A stretch of 38,966 nucleotides of DNA from assembly GCA_023251235.1 (NCBI GenBank), contig JAHEZE010000021.1, positions 1 to 38,966 on the forward strand, written 5' to 3'. The notes below the pieces were generated by a model. The model ran no database searches, was not told the origin of the DNA, and saw only the letters and a program-made list of their open reading frames with translations. A program made the position numbers and the translations under genes. Source of the stretch: Sphingobacteriales bacterium (GTDB taxonomy: Bacteria; Bacteroidota; Bacteroidia; Chitinophagales; Chitinophagaceae). Below are positions 7,580 to 16,594 of this stretch, one piece after another (the stretch's first letter is position 1; each line of letters begins with the position of its first letter).

Positions 7580-10297
7580 ATGCAGGAACCGATTTCAATA
7601 AAACCCTACTTACGACTTTCAGGACTTGAACCATTGGTTATTCGCCCCGAAACCAATTTTGTAAATGTGGGGGAAAGAACCAATGTTACAGGCTCAAAAA
7701 AATTTGCACGGCTGATAAGGGAAAATAAATATGAAGAAGCGCTGAGTGTGGCAAGGCAGCAGGTGGAAAATGGAGCCCAGATTATTGATGTAAACATGGA
7801 TGATGCCCTCCTGGATGGTGTGCAGGCCATGACGACTTTTTTAAATCACTTGCAAAGTGAGCCGGATATTGCAAAAATTCCGGTGATGATTGATTCCTCC
7901 AAATTTGAAATAATTGAAGCAGGACTGAAATGTGTACAGGGAAAATGTATTGTGAATTCTATCTCCATGAAAGAGGGAGAGCAAAAATTTATTCAGCAGG
8001 CAGAAACCTGTATGATGTATGGCGCTTCTGTCATCGTTATGGCATTTGATGAAAATGGTCAGGCCGACACAAAAGATAAAAAAATTGAGATCTGTCATCG
8101 GGCCTATAAAATACTAACTGAAAAAATAGGCTTTGCGCCACAGGATATCATTTTTGATCCAAACGTATTTGCTATAGCTACCGGGTTGGAAGAACACAAT
8201 AATTATGGAGTCGATTTTATTGAAGCTACCCGGGAAATAAAAAAGCGGATGCCATTAACTAAAGTAAGTGGTGGTGTCAGTAATCTTTCTTTTTCTTTTC
8301 GCGGTAATGAACATGTAAGGGAAGCCATGCATTCCGTTTTTTTATTCCATGCCATAAAAGCAGGAATGGATATGGGAATTGTAAATGCCGGACAGTTGGT
8401 AGTATATGATGAAATAGAACCTGAATTAAAAAAGTTATGCGAAGATGTAATTCTTAACAAGAATAATGCTAACAATGAAGCCACGGAAAAACTGATTGCC
8501 TTTGCAGAAACGGTAAAAACGAAAGGTAAGGTGGAAGTTAAAGATGAGAAATGGAGAAGTACATCTGTTGAAGAAAGATTGAAACATGCATTAGTAAATG
8601 GTATCACTGATTACATTGAAGCTGATACAGAAGAAGCCCGGTTAAAATATCCAAAGCCACTGGAAGTTATTGAAGGACCGCTGATGGCCGGAATGGATAT
8701 AGTAGGAGATTTATTTGGCAGCGGTAAAATGTTTTTACCGCAGGTAGTAAAGAGTGCAAGAGTAATGAAAAAGTCAGTTGCTGTTCTTACTCCCTACATT
8801 GAAGCTGAAAAAGAAGAAAGAAAACAGGCACACCTTGCAGCAGGTACGGAAAATAATGAAGCTGCAGGGTCGGCAAAAATTTTAATAGCAACAGTAAAAG
8901 GTGATGTACATGATATTGGAAAGAATATTGTAGGGGTAGTACTTGGTTGTAATGGTTATGATATTATTGACCTGGGAGTAATGGTTCCTGCAGATAAAAT
9001 TCTTGAAACTGCACAAAAAGAAAATGTTGATGTTATTGGTCTTAGTGGATTAATAACTCCTTCACTGGATGAAATGGTGCATATCGCCCATGAAATGAAA
9101 CGCCGGGGAATGAAGCAGCCTTTGTTGATCGGTGGTGCCACTACCTCCCGCATGCATACTGCTGTAAAAATTGCTCTTCAATATGATCATGGCGTAGTTC
9201 ATGTGTTGGATGCCAGCCGCAGTGTAACCGTTGTAAGTTCATTATTAAGTAATGAACAGAAACCTGCATTTTTATCAGAAATAAATAATGAGTACAATGC
9301 ACTTCGTGAACAGTTTTTGAATAAGAATAAAAGCAAATCCTTCATTCCTTATTCCGAGGCCGTGATCACAAAAGAGTATTTTGATTGGAAGAATTATAAG
9401 CCTGTAAAACCTGCTGTGGAGGGAGTGAAAGTTTTAAAAGAATTTGATCTCGGTACCATTGCAAAATATATTGACTGGGGTCCTTTTTTTATCGCATGGG
9501 AAATGCCGGGTCGTTTTCCTGAAGTATTATCAGATAAAATTTTCGGAGTGGAAGCTAAAAGACTTTTTGATGATGCTCAAAAGCTGGTGAAGAAAATTAT
9601 AGAAGAGAAATGGTTTATTGCAAATGGCGTTATTGGTTTCTGGCCTGCAAGCAGTAACAATGCAGATACTATAAGCCTGCAAACAAAAAACGGCGAAGTG
9701 AAATTGGAAATGCTGCGGCAGCAATTAAAGAAAGCCGTGGGACAGCCAAGTTTTTCTTTAGCAGACTTCATCTGCCCCTCAGAATTAGGTCAAGATTATA
9801 TGGGTGCATTTGCAGTAAGTGTATTTGGTGCAAAAAAACATGTAGAGAAATTTGTTGCTGAACACGACGAATATAATAAGATTATGGTGCAAATATTAGC
9901 CGATCGTTTTGTAGAAGCATTTGCAGAATGCCTGCATGAAAAAACAAGAAAAGAATACTGGGGCTATTCGAAAAATGAAACCCTGACCAGTGAGCAACTT
10001 ATAAAAGAAAAATACAAAGGTATTCGTCCGGCGCCAGGTTATCCTGCCTGCCCGGATCATACAGAAAAAATAAAATTGTTTGAATTATTAAATGCCCCTG
10101 AAAATATCGGTACAGAACTAACCGAAAGCCTAGCTATGAATCCTCCTGCTTCTGTTTGCGGCTGGTATATTGCACATCCGCAAAGTCATTATTTTGGAAT
10201 TGGCAAAATACAACAGGATCAATTGGAAGATTATACAAAAAGAAAAGGAATCCGTATTGAAGAAGCAACTAAATGGCTGAGGCCGGTATTAGAGTAA
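7580..10297 (+). CDS. metH: methionine synthase, cobalamin-dependent large subunit
   Basis: 905 aa, lacking the Hcy domain, which is encoded separately upstream. Domains in order: a pterin-binding (methyl-THF) barrel starting at [13 protein letters not shown] (28-39); a helical cobalamin cap around residues 340-410; a B12-binding Rossmann domain with D442-V-H444-D-I-G447, where H444 is the expected lower axial ligand of cobalt, plus GLSGLITPS and LLIGGATTS; and a C-terminal SAM-dependent reactivation domain with R816-P-A-P-G-Y-P and [20 protein letters not shown]. It transfers methyl from 5-methyl-THF through cob(I)alamin to homocysteine in the cytoplasm. Its 3' end overlaps the convergent HAD gene by 9 bases. 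No damage seen. Confidence 0.96.
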   Translation: MQEPISIKPYLRLSGLEPLVIRPETNFVNVGERTNVTGSKKFARLIRENKYEEALSVARQQVENGAQIIDVNMDDALLDGVQAMTTFLNHLQSEPDIAKIPVMIDSSKFEIIEAGLKCVQGKCIVNSISMKEGEQKFIQQAETCMMYGASVIVMAFDENGQADTKDKKIEICHRAYKILTEKIGFAPQDIIFDPNVFAIATGLEEHNNYGVDFIEATREIKKRMPLTKVSGGVSNLSFSFRGNEHVREAMHSVFLFHAIKAGMDMGIVNAGQLVVYDEIEPELKKLCEDVILNKNNANNEATEKLIAFAETVKTKGKVEVKDEKWRSTSVEERLKHALVNGITDYIEADTEEARLKYPKPLEVIEGPLMAGMDIVGDLFGSGKMFLPQVVKSARVMKKSVAVLTPYIEAEKEERKQAHLAAGTENNEAAGSAKILIATVKGDVHDIGKNIVGVVLGCNGYDIIDLGVMVPADKILETAQKENVDVIGLSGLITPSLDEMVHIAHEMKRRGMKQPLLIGGATTSRMHTAVKIALQYDHGVVHVLDASRSVTVVSSLLSNEQKPAFLSEINNEYNALREQFLNKNKSKSFIPYSEAVITKEYFDWKNYKPVKPAVEGVKVLKEFDLGTIAKYIDWGPFFIAWEMPGRFPEVLSDKIFGVEAKRLFDDAQKLVKKIIEEKWFIANGVIGFWPASSNNADTISLQTKNGEVKLEMLRQQLKKAVGQPSFSLADFICPSELGQDYMGAFAVSVFGAKKHVEKFVAEHDEYNKIMVQILADRFVEAFAECLHEKTRKEYWGYSKNETLTSEQLIKEKYKGIRPAPGYPACPDHTEKIKLFELLNAPENIGTELTESLAMNPPASVCGWYIAHPQSHYFGIGKIQQDQLEDYTKRKGIRIEEATKWLRPVLE

Positions 10298-10897
10298 ATT
10301 TATTTTACCTAATTCTTCCTTCAATTGACCCGGATTTAAAAAATGAATCCCTTTAATTCCTAATTCCTCAGCGCTTTTTACATTTCTTAGATTATCATCA
10401 ATAAAAACTGCCTGTAGTGGATTGATAGAAAATTTATCAATCAGTTTCTGATAAAAATCAGGAAAGGGTTTTCTTGTTTTCTCTTCTCCGCTAACTAACC
10501 GGCCATCGAACCAGTGTAAAAAATCATATCGCTCTAATGCTACAGGAAAAGTTTCTGCACTCCAGTTAGTAAGAGCATATGTTTTTAAACCTGGGTTTTG
10601 CTTTAACTCCCTGAGTATTTCAACTGTCTCATAGATGGGGCCACCTAGCATTTCTTCCCAACGTCCATAAAAATCACGAATAGGTTTTTCCCATTCCGGA
10701 TGTTTTTTTACAAGATCTTCTGTTGCCTGTGAGAGAGGATATCCGGCATCCTGGTTTTCATTCCAATCATGCGTACATATATTTTCAAAAAACCAGTCTA
10801 TTTCTACTTCCGTTTTAAAAATAGAACGATATACATATCGGGGATTCCAGTCTATCAATACTCCGCCAAGATCAAATATTATGGTGTTAATTGCCAT
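10289..10897 (-). CDS. HAD family phosphatase (YihX-like)
   Basis: 202 aa. HAD motif I is [12 protein letters not shown] with nucleophile D9. The usual second Asp is Gly, as in the YihX-type HAD-IA group. Motif II is the Thr of ALTNWS, motif III the Lys in RKPFPDFYQ, and motif [12 protein letters not shown] helical cap covers about residues 17-85. The E. coli relative YihX dephosphorylates alpha-glucose-1-phosphate; that substrate is only a guess here. The ATG overlaps the end of the upstream GH97 gene by 11 bases (stop TAA inside ATGGCAATTAA), so the two are translationally coupled. A sugar-phosphate substrate would fit that neighbour. The 3' end overlaps metH. Confidence 0.9.
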   Translation of the reverse strand: MAINTIIFDLGGVLIDWNPRYVYRSIFKTEVEIDWFFENICTHDWNENQDAGYPLSQATEDLVKKHPEWEKPIRDFYGRWEEMLGGPIYETVEILRELKQNPGLKTYALTNWSAETFPVALERYDFLHWFDGRLVSGEEKTRKPFPDFYQKLIDKFSINPLQAVFIDDNLRNVKSAEELGIKGIHFLNPGQLKEELGKINLL

Positions 10898-13025
10898 ATT
10901 GTTTTATTTTTTTTAACTCAGCTTCAGTTGCAGGAATCAGGCTGACGGCAGTACCACCACCCGGCCTTAAATTCAATTTTAATTTTGTTGCAGCATCTGC
11001 AATAAATTTTTCTATCACATATTTTTCAGGATTGTTTTTCCAGTCAGCATTTTCTGCATCCCTGTAAATGGTGGCAATATATTTTTTGCCTGCATCCAGA
11101 AAATTTAATTCTGTAGTAAAGCTCCTTGCATTTTCATCCGTTATGGCGCCCATAAACCAATTTGCTTTCTCTTTTGCTTTGCGGGCAATGATAATATAGT
11201 CACCCGGTTCGGCATCAATTATTTTGGTATCATCCCAATCTACTGCTACATCTTTTATAAATTGAAATGCATCCATTTTTGCTTCGTAATTTTCGGGCAG
11301 GTCTGCCGCCATTTGTAAAGGGCTGTACATGGTGACATATAAAGCCAATTGTTTGGCAAGTGTTGTGTGTACCTGTTCTTGCTTTGAAGAATTGTAATCA
11401 CTCATTTTAATTTTAAAAATGCCCGGAGTATAATCCATTGGCCCGCCCATTAATCTTGTAAATGGCAAAATGGTTTCATGTTCCGGCATATTACCCATAC
11501 TCCATGCATTGAATTCATTTCCTCTTGCAGCTTCGCAGGCAAGAAAATTGGGATAAGTGCGATGCAAACCTGTTGGGCGAACAGGTTCATGCATATCCAC
11601 CATGATATGATAGTCGGCAGTTTTTTTCGCTACTCTTTCAAAATGCCTCACCATCCATTGCCCGTCATGATGTTCACCTCTTGGAATAATGCGGCCAACA
11701 TATCCTGTTTTTACAGCATCATATCCATATTTCCTCATCAGGCGGTAGGCAGTGTCCATCCAGCGTTCATAATTAGTAACTGAACCGGAAGTTTCATGAT
11801 GCATGATTATTTTAACGCCTTTTGCTTTTGCATAAGCAGTCAGCTCTTTTATATTAAAATCAGGGTAAGGGGTTACAAAATCAAATACATCTTCTTTCCA
11901 ATTGCCAAACCAATCTTCCCATCCTGTATTCCATCCTTCCACCAGTATTCCATTGATTCCATTCTTTGAAGCAAAGTCAATATATTTTTTTACGTTAGCG
12001 GTATTGGCTCCATGCGTGACTTTTGTTGCCTGTTGTGAACCCACTTGTCCGCCACTACAATCCCAACTTGATTTACCAACATGCATTTCCCACCAAACAC
12101 CAACAAATTTTTGCGGCTTTATCCAGGAAACGTCGGTAATTTTTGAAGGTTCATTCAGATTCAAAATCATTTTGGATGCTAATATATCAGTTGCTTTATC
12201 ACTTACAATTATTGTACGCCATGGTGTAACAGCCGGCGCCTGCAGATAGGCTTTATTGCCAACTGCATCGGGAACAAGATGAGCATTAAAAGTAAAGGAA
12301 GATTTATCCAATACCAGGTTCATTGCCGGATAATTGATCAATGCTGCTTCATGAATATTGATGTACAAGCCATCGGAAGTTTTCATCATCAAAGGTGTTT
12401 GTACGGCATTTTTATCATAAAGAGTCCTTACTGCTATTTCCGTTACTTTTTCTCCACGGGTTGCATCTATTTCGCTGAGTTTTGTTGTGTAGTATCCGTA
12501 TTCATTACTATCATAATCACCCGGTATCCAGAAAGCTTTATGATCTCCGGATAATGCAAATTGGGTTAATTCATCGGCAATAATAAAATGATTGAGTTTA
12601 TCCTGTTTTGGAAATTCATAACGAAAACCAAGTCCATCGTTAAATACTCTGAAAATTATTTTTATTGTAATGCCGGAGCCCGATTGTTCTTTTAAATTTA
12701 AAACAAGCTGTTTAAAATTATTCCGGATAGAACTTTGTTCACCCCAAACAGGTTTCCATGTTTCATCCAGCAAAGTGGAATCTGTTGAAATAAGGGTAAA
12801 CTTTATCAAAGAAACATCCGGCACTCTTAATTTAAATCCCAGGCCAGATGGAGCAATGACAGTTTTTCCTTTGTAAGTTAAACGGTAAACAAGATCTCCA
12901 TTATCACGGTTATTCAATCCCAATTGTAAATTTCCATCAGGTGAATGAAGATTGATAAACTGATCAGCATATACAAATTGAAAAAGAGTAATTGCTAAAA
13001 TTCCGGCAAATAATTTTTTGAACAT
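10887..13025 (-). CDS. glycoside hydrolase family 97, inverting alpha-glucosidase type
   Basis: 712 aa with a Sec signal peptide (cleavage near FVYA|DQ), so periplasmic or outer-membrane associated. N-terminal beta-sandwich, a central (beta/alpha)8 barrel from about 300, and a C-terminal beta domain. Carboxylates E411 (HHETSG), E480 (HEPVRPTG), E498 and E504 (ARGNEF) keep exactly the spacing of E439, E508, E526 and E532 of Bacteroides SusB. The segment VKTGYVG lacks the Asp used as nucleophile in the retaining GH97 members. This points to an inverting, calcium-dependent alpha-glucosidase acting on alpha-glucans or their oligosaccharides. It is the first gene of a two-gene unit with the HAD phosphatase. 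No susC/susD pair is visible nearby. Confidence 0.93.
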   Translation of the reverse strand: MFKKLFAGILAITLFQFVYADQFINLHSPDGNLQLGLNNRDNGDLVYRLTYKGKTVIAPSGLGFKLRVPDVSLIKFTLISTDSTLLDETWKPVWGEQSSIRNNFKQLVLNLKEQSGSGITIKIIFRVFNDGLGFRYEFPKQDKLNHFIIADELTQFALSGDHKAFWIPGDYDSNEYGYYTTKLSEIDATRGEKVTEIAVRTLYDKNAVQTPLMMKTSDGLYINIHEAALINYPAMNLVLDKSSFTFNAHLVPDAVGNKAYLQAPAVTPWRTIIVSDKATDILASKMILNLNEPSKITDVSWIKPQKFVGVWWEMHVGKSSWDCSGGQVGSQQATKVTHGANTANVKKYIDFASKNGINGILVEGWNTGWEDWFGNWKEDVFDFVTPYPDFNIKELTAYAKAKGVKIIMHHETSGSVTNYERWMDTAYRLMRKYGYDAVKTGYVGRIIPRGEHHDGQWMVRHFERVAKKTADYHIMVDMHEPVRPTGLHRTYPNFLACEAARGNEFNAWSMGNMPEHETILPFTRLMGGPMDYTPGIFKIKMSDYNSSKQEQVHTTLAKQLALYVTMYSPLQMAADLPENYEAKMDAFQFIKDVAVDWDDTKIIDAEPGDYIIIARKAKEKANWFMGAITDENARSFTTELNFLDAGKKYIATIYRDAENADWKNNPEKYVIEKFIADAATKLKLNLRPGGGTAVSLIPATEAELKKIKQYGN

Positions 13026-13079
13026 AATGATTTAATTTTTTGATCATGAAGGTAAGAACTCTGGGTATAAAGAATGCAG

Positions 13080-13811
13080 TCAGCGTTTTTCAAAAAACCA
13101 CCAGGATCGTTTTCGTGGTTTCACTTTATAATTCTTTCTGATATAAGTCCGGACATGAAGCATAGCTTCATCAAAATCATCTGTTAATAATACAAGAGAA
13201 AGATCTTCTTTTGAGATGGTTCCTTTTGCTACCATATGCTCCAGCATTTCCCATAAATCCTTATAATAATCCTTTCCAAAAAGTACAATAGGAAATTGGG
13301 TTACTGTTTTCGTCTGAACCAATGTAAGCGTTTCAAAAAATTCATCCATAGTACCAAAACCACCGGGCATAATAATAAATGCATAGGAATATTTAGTCAG
13401 CAAAACTTTACGAACAAAAAAATGCTCAAAAGTTATAAATTCATTCATATAAGGGTTGGGCTTTTGTTCAAGGGGAAGCCGGATATTGCAACCCACAGAA
13501 ATGCCCCCCTGTTCAAATGCCCCCCTGTTAGCTGCTTCCATAATGCCAGGACCACCTCCTGTAATAGTTACAAAACCCATTTCCGCTATCTTTTTTCCAA
13601 ATTCCCTTGCTGATTTGTAATAGATATTGTTTTCTTTAAATCTGGCAGAACCAAAGACTGTAATACAAGGCCCGATAAAATGAAGCCTTCGGAAGCCGCG
13701 GATAAATTGACGGAAAACCCTAAAGGCAAATAATAATTCAAATCCCCTGCTCTTGGGTCCTTCAAGAAAAACTTGTGATTTGGGAGCGATAATATGTTCA
13801 GATGTTTTCAT
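13080..13811 (-). CDS. LOG family protein (TIGR00730 Rossmann fold)
   Basis: 243 aa from the ATG at 13811. An in-frame ATG at 13856 would add 15 hydrophobic residues from AT-rich DNA and is less likely. The LOG/lysine-decarboxylase-like fingerprint is complete: CITVFGSARF, GGGPGIMEAANRGA (about 85-98) and PGGFGTMDEFFE (149-160). Relatives hydrolyse nucleoside 5'-monophosphates to base and ribose-5-phosphate (cytokinin riboside monophosphate phosphoribohydrolase activity), though the bacterial physiological substrate is often unclear. Predicted cytoplasmic. It is divergent from the exonuclease gene, and a short gap separates it from GH97. Confidence 0.9.
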   Translation of the reverse strand: MKTSEHIIAPKSQVFLEGPKSRGFELLFAFRVFRQFIRGFRRLHFIGPCITVFGSARFKENNIYYKSAREFGKKIAEMGFVTITGGGPGIMEAANRGAFEQGGISVGCNIRLPLEQKPNPYMNEFITFEHFFVRKVLLTKYSYAFIIMPGGFGTMDEFFETLTLVQTKTVTQFPIVLFGKDYYKDLWEMLEHMVAKGTISKEDLSLVLLTDDFDEAMLHVRTYIRKNYKVKPRKRSWWFFEKR

Positions 13812-13907
13812 AAAAAATATTTTCAGAATATTTAAAAATAATACAATTACACTCAATAGCCATTTTACTAAATCATGTACCTTGTTGTTTCAAATCATCA
13901 AATTTCA

Positions 13908-14672
13908 ATGAGAATTATTTCATACAATGTAAACGGTATCAGGGCAGCCATTAATAAAGGATTTTTAGAGTGGTTGAAAACCAATCCTGCTGACATTATT
14001 TGTGTTCAGGAAACAAAAGCGATGAAAGAAAATGTAGATCATACAGTGTTTAACAAGATGGGGTATTATGATTACTGGTTCAGTGCACAAAAAAAAGGAT
14101 ATAGCGGAGTAGCAGTTTTTACAAAAATAAAACCTGATAAAGTTGAATACGGTAATGGGCATAGCTCTAGTGATGATGAAGGAAGAGTTATTCAACTTGA
14201 TTTTGGCGATACCCGGTTGATCAACGCTTATTTTCCTTCCGGTACCAGTGGGGATGAGAGACAGGATTTTAAATATAAATGGCTGGATGAGTTTTTTGTT
14301 TGGCTAAGTAAACTTAAAAAGAAAAATCCAAAACTTATTCTTTGCGGTGATTACAATATTGCTCATGGAGAAATTGATATACATGATCCAAAAGGGAATA
14401 AAAAATCTTCTGGTTTTTTACCGGAGGAAAGAGAATGGATGACAAAATTTTTTGAAAGCGGCTGGATTGATACTTTCCGGTCATTTCATCCCGAACCACA
14501 TCGCTATAGTTGGTGGAGCCAGCGTTTCCCCAGTGTAAGGCTCCAGAATAAAGGATGGAGAATTGATTATATAAATGTTTCAGAGAAGTTAAAAAAGAAT
14601 TTAAAAGATGCAGACATTTTTCCGGATATAAAACATTCAGATCATTGTCCGGTGTATCTGGAAATAAAATAA
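13908..14672 (+). CDS. xth: exodeoxyribonuclease III / AP endonuclease
   Basis: 254 aa from the ATG at 13908, where the family starts M-R-I-I-S-Y-N-V-N-G-I-R. An in-frame ATG at 13875 would add 11 unrelated residues. EEP-superfamily catalytic residues are visible: the Asn of YNVNG, E35 (CVQETKA), D148 and N150 (CGDYNIAH), and the terminal D245-H246 (HSDHCPV). GWRIDYINVS is the usual late motif. It cuts DNA at abasic sites and removes 3' blocking groups in base excision repair. Four bases separate it from the DUF4286 gene downstream, so the two are probably cotranscribed. Confidence 0.95.
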   Translation: MRIISYNVNGIRAAINKGFLEWLKTNPADIICVQETKAMKENVDHTVFNKMGYYDYWFSAQKKGYSGVAVFTKIKPDKVEYGNGHSSSDDEGRVIQLDFGDTRLINAYFPSGTSGDERQDFKYKWLDEFFVWLSKLKKKNPKLILCGDYNIAHGEIDIHDPKGNKKSSGFLPEEREWMTKFFESGWIDTFRSFHPEPHRYSWWSQRFPSVRLQNKGWRIDYINVSEKLKKNLKDADIFPDIKHSDHCPVYLEIK

Positions 14673-14676
14673 TTCA

Positions 14677-14982
14677 ATGATCATTTATAATGTTACCGTA
14701 AAAATTGACTGGGCCATTCATGATGCATGGGTATCATGGATGAAAAATGAGCATATGCCGGATGTGGTGGCTACGGGATGTTTTTCCAATTCTCAACTTA
14801 TGCGGATACTGGATGTAGATGAAAAGGATGGACCCACTTATGCAGCTCAATATTTTGCGGTAAGTAAGCCGGACTATAATCGATATATTAAATTCCATTC
14901 AATACAAATGCGGCAAAAATCTTTTGATCTTTGGGGAGAGCAATTCATTGCCTTCCGGAGCCTAATGCAGATTGTGCAATAG
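14677..14982 (+). CDS. DUF4286 family protein
   Basis: 101 aa. The N-terminus MIIYNVTVKIDWAIHDAWV and the pattern W-x-x-H-M-P-D-V, with the C-terminal block FDLWGEQFIAFRSLMQ, match my memory of DUF4286, a small ferredoxin-like alpha/beta domain found mostly in Bacteroidota. No catalytic residues are evident. It starts 4 bases after the exonuclease III stop, so probably one transcript. Function unknown; the neighbour alone does not justify a DNA-repair role. Confidence 0.85.
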   Translation: MIIYNVTVKIDWAIHDAWVSWMKNEHMPDVVATGCFSNSQLMRILDVDEKDGPTYAAQYFAVSKPDYNRYIKFHSIQMRQKSFDLWGEQFIAFRSLMQIVQ

Positions 14983-15215
14983 CTGTGGATAAGAAAACAA
15001 GTATTTTACTGCATGAAATTTTATAAACCTCTTCCTCTAAAACCCTTTAGGGACAAGCCTTCTGAAAGATATACCCTGAAATTCAGTATGGGCAAGAATT
15101 TTGAAGGACAATAAAGTTTATAACGCTTTATTCATCCATCCTGATTTATTCTCTGTTGCTTATCCCATGCGGCTTCGGCCTGATTTTAATGTGCTGAAAA
15201 AAACAAGAAATAAAT
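14983..15215. other. intergenic region before HU
   Basis: No convincing gene. It holds a palindromic CCCTTTAGGG core (near 15050), related to the CCCCTAAAGGGG repeats at rpsB-tsf, and a 7-bp hairpin AATAAAG/CTTTATT (15110-15116 with 15126-15132) without a T-tract. Confidence 0.4.
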
Positions 15216-15245
15216 TTTGTTGGAATGTAAAACCGTCTAAATTTG
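15216..15245 (+). promoter_or_regulatory. HU gene promoter
   Basis: -33 TTTG (15216-15219), 18-nt spacer, -7 TAAATTTG (15238-15245). Expected transcription start near 15249 gives a leader of about 28 nt before the ATG at 15277. Confidence 0.6.
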
Positions 15246-15276
15246 TTGCCGTTACTAAATCATCAAATAAATTACT

Positions 15277-15546
15277 ATGAACAAAGCTGAATTAATCAAC
15301 AAGATCGCCGATGATACCGGCGTAACAAAAACACAAGCCAACGCTGGTATTGATTCTTTTATTGAAGCAGTTACTAAAACTCTTAAAGGGGGCGGTAAAG
15401 TTACTTTGGTAGGTTTCGGTACCTTCTCAGTTTCTAAGAGAAAAGCACGTAAAGGTCGCAACCCTCAAACTGGTGCAGAAATAAATATCAAAGCCAGAAA
15501 AGTTGCACGTTTTAAAGCTGGTAAAGATTTAGCTGGTAAACTGTAA
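15277..15546 (+). CDS. HU family DNA-binding protein
   Basis: 89 aa, the standard HU length. N-terminal helices NKAELINKIADDTGVTKTQA, then GGGKVTLVGFGTFSV, the beta-arm with RKARKGRNPQTGAEINI, and the end ARKVARFKAGKDL. It forms dimers that bend and compact DNA in the nucleoid. It has its own promoter and a long GC-rich inverted repeat downstream. The arm Arg-Asn-Pro tip that inserts between base pairs is intact. HU versus IHF: sequence and length favour HU. Confidence 0.95.
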   Translation: MNKAELINKIADDTGVTKTQANAGIDSFIEAVTKTLKGGGKVTLVGFGTFSVSKRKARKGRNPQTGAEINIKARKVARFKAGKDLAGKL

Positions 15547-15565
15547 TTCTATTTCCAACTATTTC

Positions 15566-15632
15566 GAAAGCCCCGGACATACGGAACTATACTTTTTCTG
15601 GTTTATACGTTCGATGTGTTTCCGGGGCTTTC
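15566..15632 (+). terminator. long inverted repeat after HU, likely terminator
   Basis: GAAAGCCCCGGA (15566-15577) and TCCGGGGCTTTC (15621-15632) form a perfect 12-bp stem. The 43-nt interior has partial pairing of its own (GAACTATA with TATACGTTC). There is no clean T-run after the stem, so it may terminate or stabilise the HU mRNA 3' end. Confidence 0.5.
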
Positions 15633-15674
15633 CTATGATATAATATTATTCATTAATCAATTAAATTATTTTTT

Positions 15675-15776
15675 ATGGGAAGAGGTGATAAAAAAACTAA
15701 AAGAGGAAAAATTGCAATGGGTTCTTTTGGAAAAAGCCGACCAGCCAAAGCGAAGAAAGCATCGAAGAAAAAGTAA
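15675..15776 (+). CDS. 30S ribosomal protein THX
   Basis: 33-aa basic protein starting M-G-R-G-D-K-K-T-K-R-G-K-I, then GSFGKSRPAK and a Lys-rich tail. This matches the THX (bTHX, first seen in Thermus) family, which inserts in the head of the 30S subunit among 16S rRNA helices. Bacteroidota genomes often carry such a gene. Its reading frame differs from a longer overlapping ORF (15616-15801) whose product resembles nothing. It lies 129 bases after HU and is followed by an AT hairpin shared with the convergent pdxH. Confidence 0.85.
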   Translation: MGRGDKKTKRGKIAMGSFGKSRPAKAKKASKKK

Positions 15777-15788
15777 TTTGAAATTAGG

Positions 15789-15830
15789 AATTTGGAATTA
15801 GTTTTTATGCTTTAGTTAATTTCCCAAATT
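15789..15830. terminator. AT-rich hairpin between THX and pdxH
   Basis: AATTTGG (15789-15795) pairs with CCAAATT (15824-15830), continued by AATTA with TAATT (15796-15800, 15817-15821). It sits between convergent genes, so a bidirectional terminator is plausible. The flanks repeat AATTCCCAATTCCCAAT, low-complexity intergenic DNA. Confidence 0.4.
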
Positions 15831-15856
15831 ACTAATCACAAATTCCCAATTCCCAA

Positions 15857-16501
15857 TCAAGGTGCCAATCTTTCAATAACCCACTTCCCATCATCCTGCA
15901 AGGTATATTGAATGCGGTCATGAAGACGGCTGGGCCTGCCTTGCCAAAATTCAATTACCACGGGTTTTACCAGATAACCACCCCAATAGGGCGGACGTTG
16001 TATATCGGTACCTTCCAGTTGATTAACCAGTTTATGGAATTTTTCATCAATCCATTTTCTGTCTTCGATAACCCTGCTTTGGGGTGATGCCCAAGCACTA
16101 ATCCTGCTGGCTTCAGGTCGGCTCTTATAATATTCTTCGCTTTCTTTACTGCTTACTTTTACAACTATTCCTGTTATACGTACCTGCCGTTCCAACTCCT
16201 TCCAGAAAAATACAAGGCAGGCTTTAGGGTTTTCAGCAAGTTGTTGACCTTTATAACTTTCGTAGTTGGTAAAAAATACAAACCCTTTTTCGCTAAACTC
16301 CTTTAACAAAACAACCCGTGCGGAAGGCAGACCATCGGGAGAAGCAGTAGCAAGTGTCATTGCATTTACTTCGCCAATCTTTGAATGTATGGCTTCATCC
16401 CACCATTTTTCAAATTGTCTTACAGGATTGATATCAACCTCTTTTTCCGATAATTTTTCGTACGTATATTCTCTTCTTATTTCGGCAATATTTATACTCA
16501 T
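15857..16501 (-). CDS. pdxH: pyridoxamine 5'-phosphate oxidase
   Basis: 214 aa, normal PdxH length. Family landmarks are NPVRQFEKWWDEA (26-38), the FMN-binding split barrel with MTLATASPDGLPSARVVLLKEF, GFVFFTNYESYKGQQL, RPEASRISAWASPQSRVI, and the C-terminal EFWQGRPSRLHDRIQY ending in ERLAP. It oxidises pyridoxine or pyridoxamine 5'-phosphate to pyridoxal 5'-phosphate with FMN and oxygen in the cytoplasm. It lies downstream of the coiled-coil protein gene, from which a terminator separates it. Confidence 0.97.
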   Translation of the reverse strand: MSINIAEIRREYTYEKLSEKEVDINPVRQFEKWWDEAIHSKIGEVNAMTLATASPDGLPSARVVLLKEFSEKGFVFFTNYESYKGQQLAENPKACLVFFWKELERQVRITGIVVKVSSKESEEYYKSRPEASRISAWASPQSRVIEDRKWIDEKFHKLVNQLEGTDIQRPPYWGGYLVKPVVIEFWQGRPSRLHDRIQYTLQDDGKWVIERLAP

Positions 16502-16540
16502 AATTATTTTTCATTCGAGGCAAAGTTAAACCAGAGATAA

Positions 16541-16568
16541 ATAAAAAAAAGCTCCAGTCCGAGCTTTT
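16541..16568 (-). terminator. rho-independent terminator of the coiled-coil gene
   Basis: On the minus strand AAAGCTC, 6-nt loop, GAGCTTT, then a run of T (plus strand: A-run from 16543, stem 16548-16554 and 16561-16567). It lies 27 bases after the stop of the coiled-coil gene and before pdxH. Confidence 0.75.
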
Positions 16569-16594
16569 AATATATGATTTTAATCAAGGTAAAT

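Noticed and set aside
8203-8607. Antisense 134-codon ORF inside metH, and similar long antisense frames in other genes
   Set aside because: They mirror codon bias of the sense gene and resemble no protein family.
6440-10297. metH broken by a frameshift or stop
   Set aside because: Both parts have complete domains and own starts, the gap holds an intact small ORF, and split MetH is known in this phylum.
15013-15114. 33-codon ORF starting M-K-F-Y-K-P-L-P
   Set aside because: It runs through a CCCTTTAGGG repeat core and has no recognisable family or promoter. Probably chance.
15570-15628. tRNA-like look (GCCCCGG ... TTCGATG ... CCGGGGC)
   Set aside because: Only 59 bases, no D-arm or anticodon arm, and the TTCGATG string has no T-stem. 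It fits a long hairpin better.
15616-15801. 61-codon ORF overlapping THX in another frame
   Set aside because: Its product is unlike any family, while the THX frame inside it matches a known ribosomal protein.
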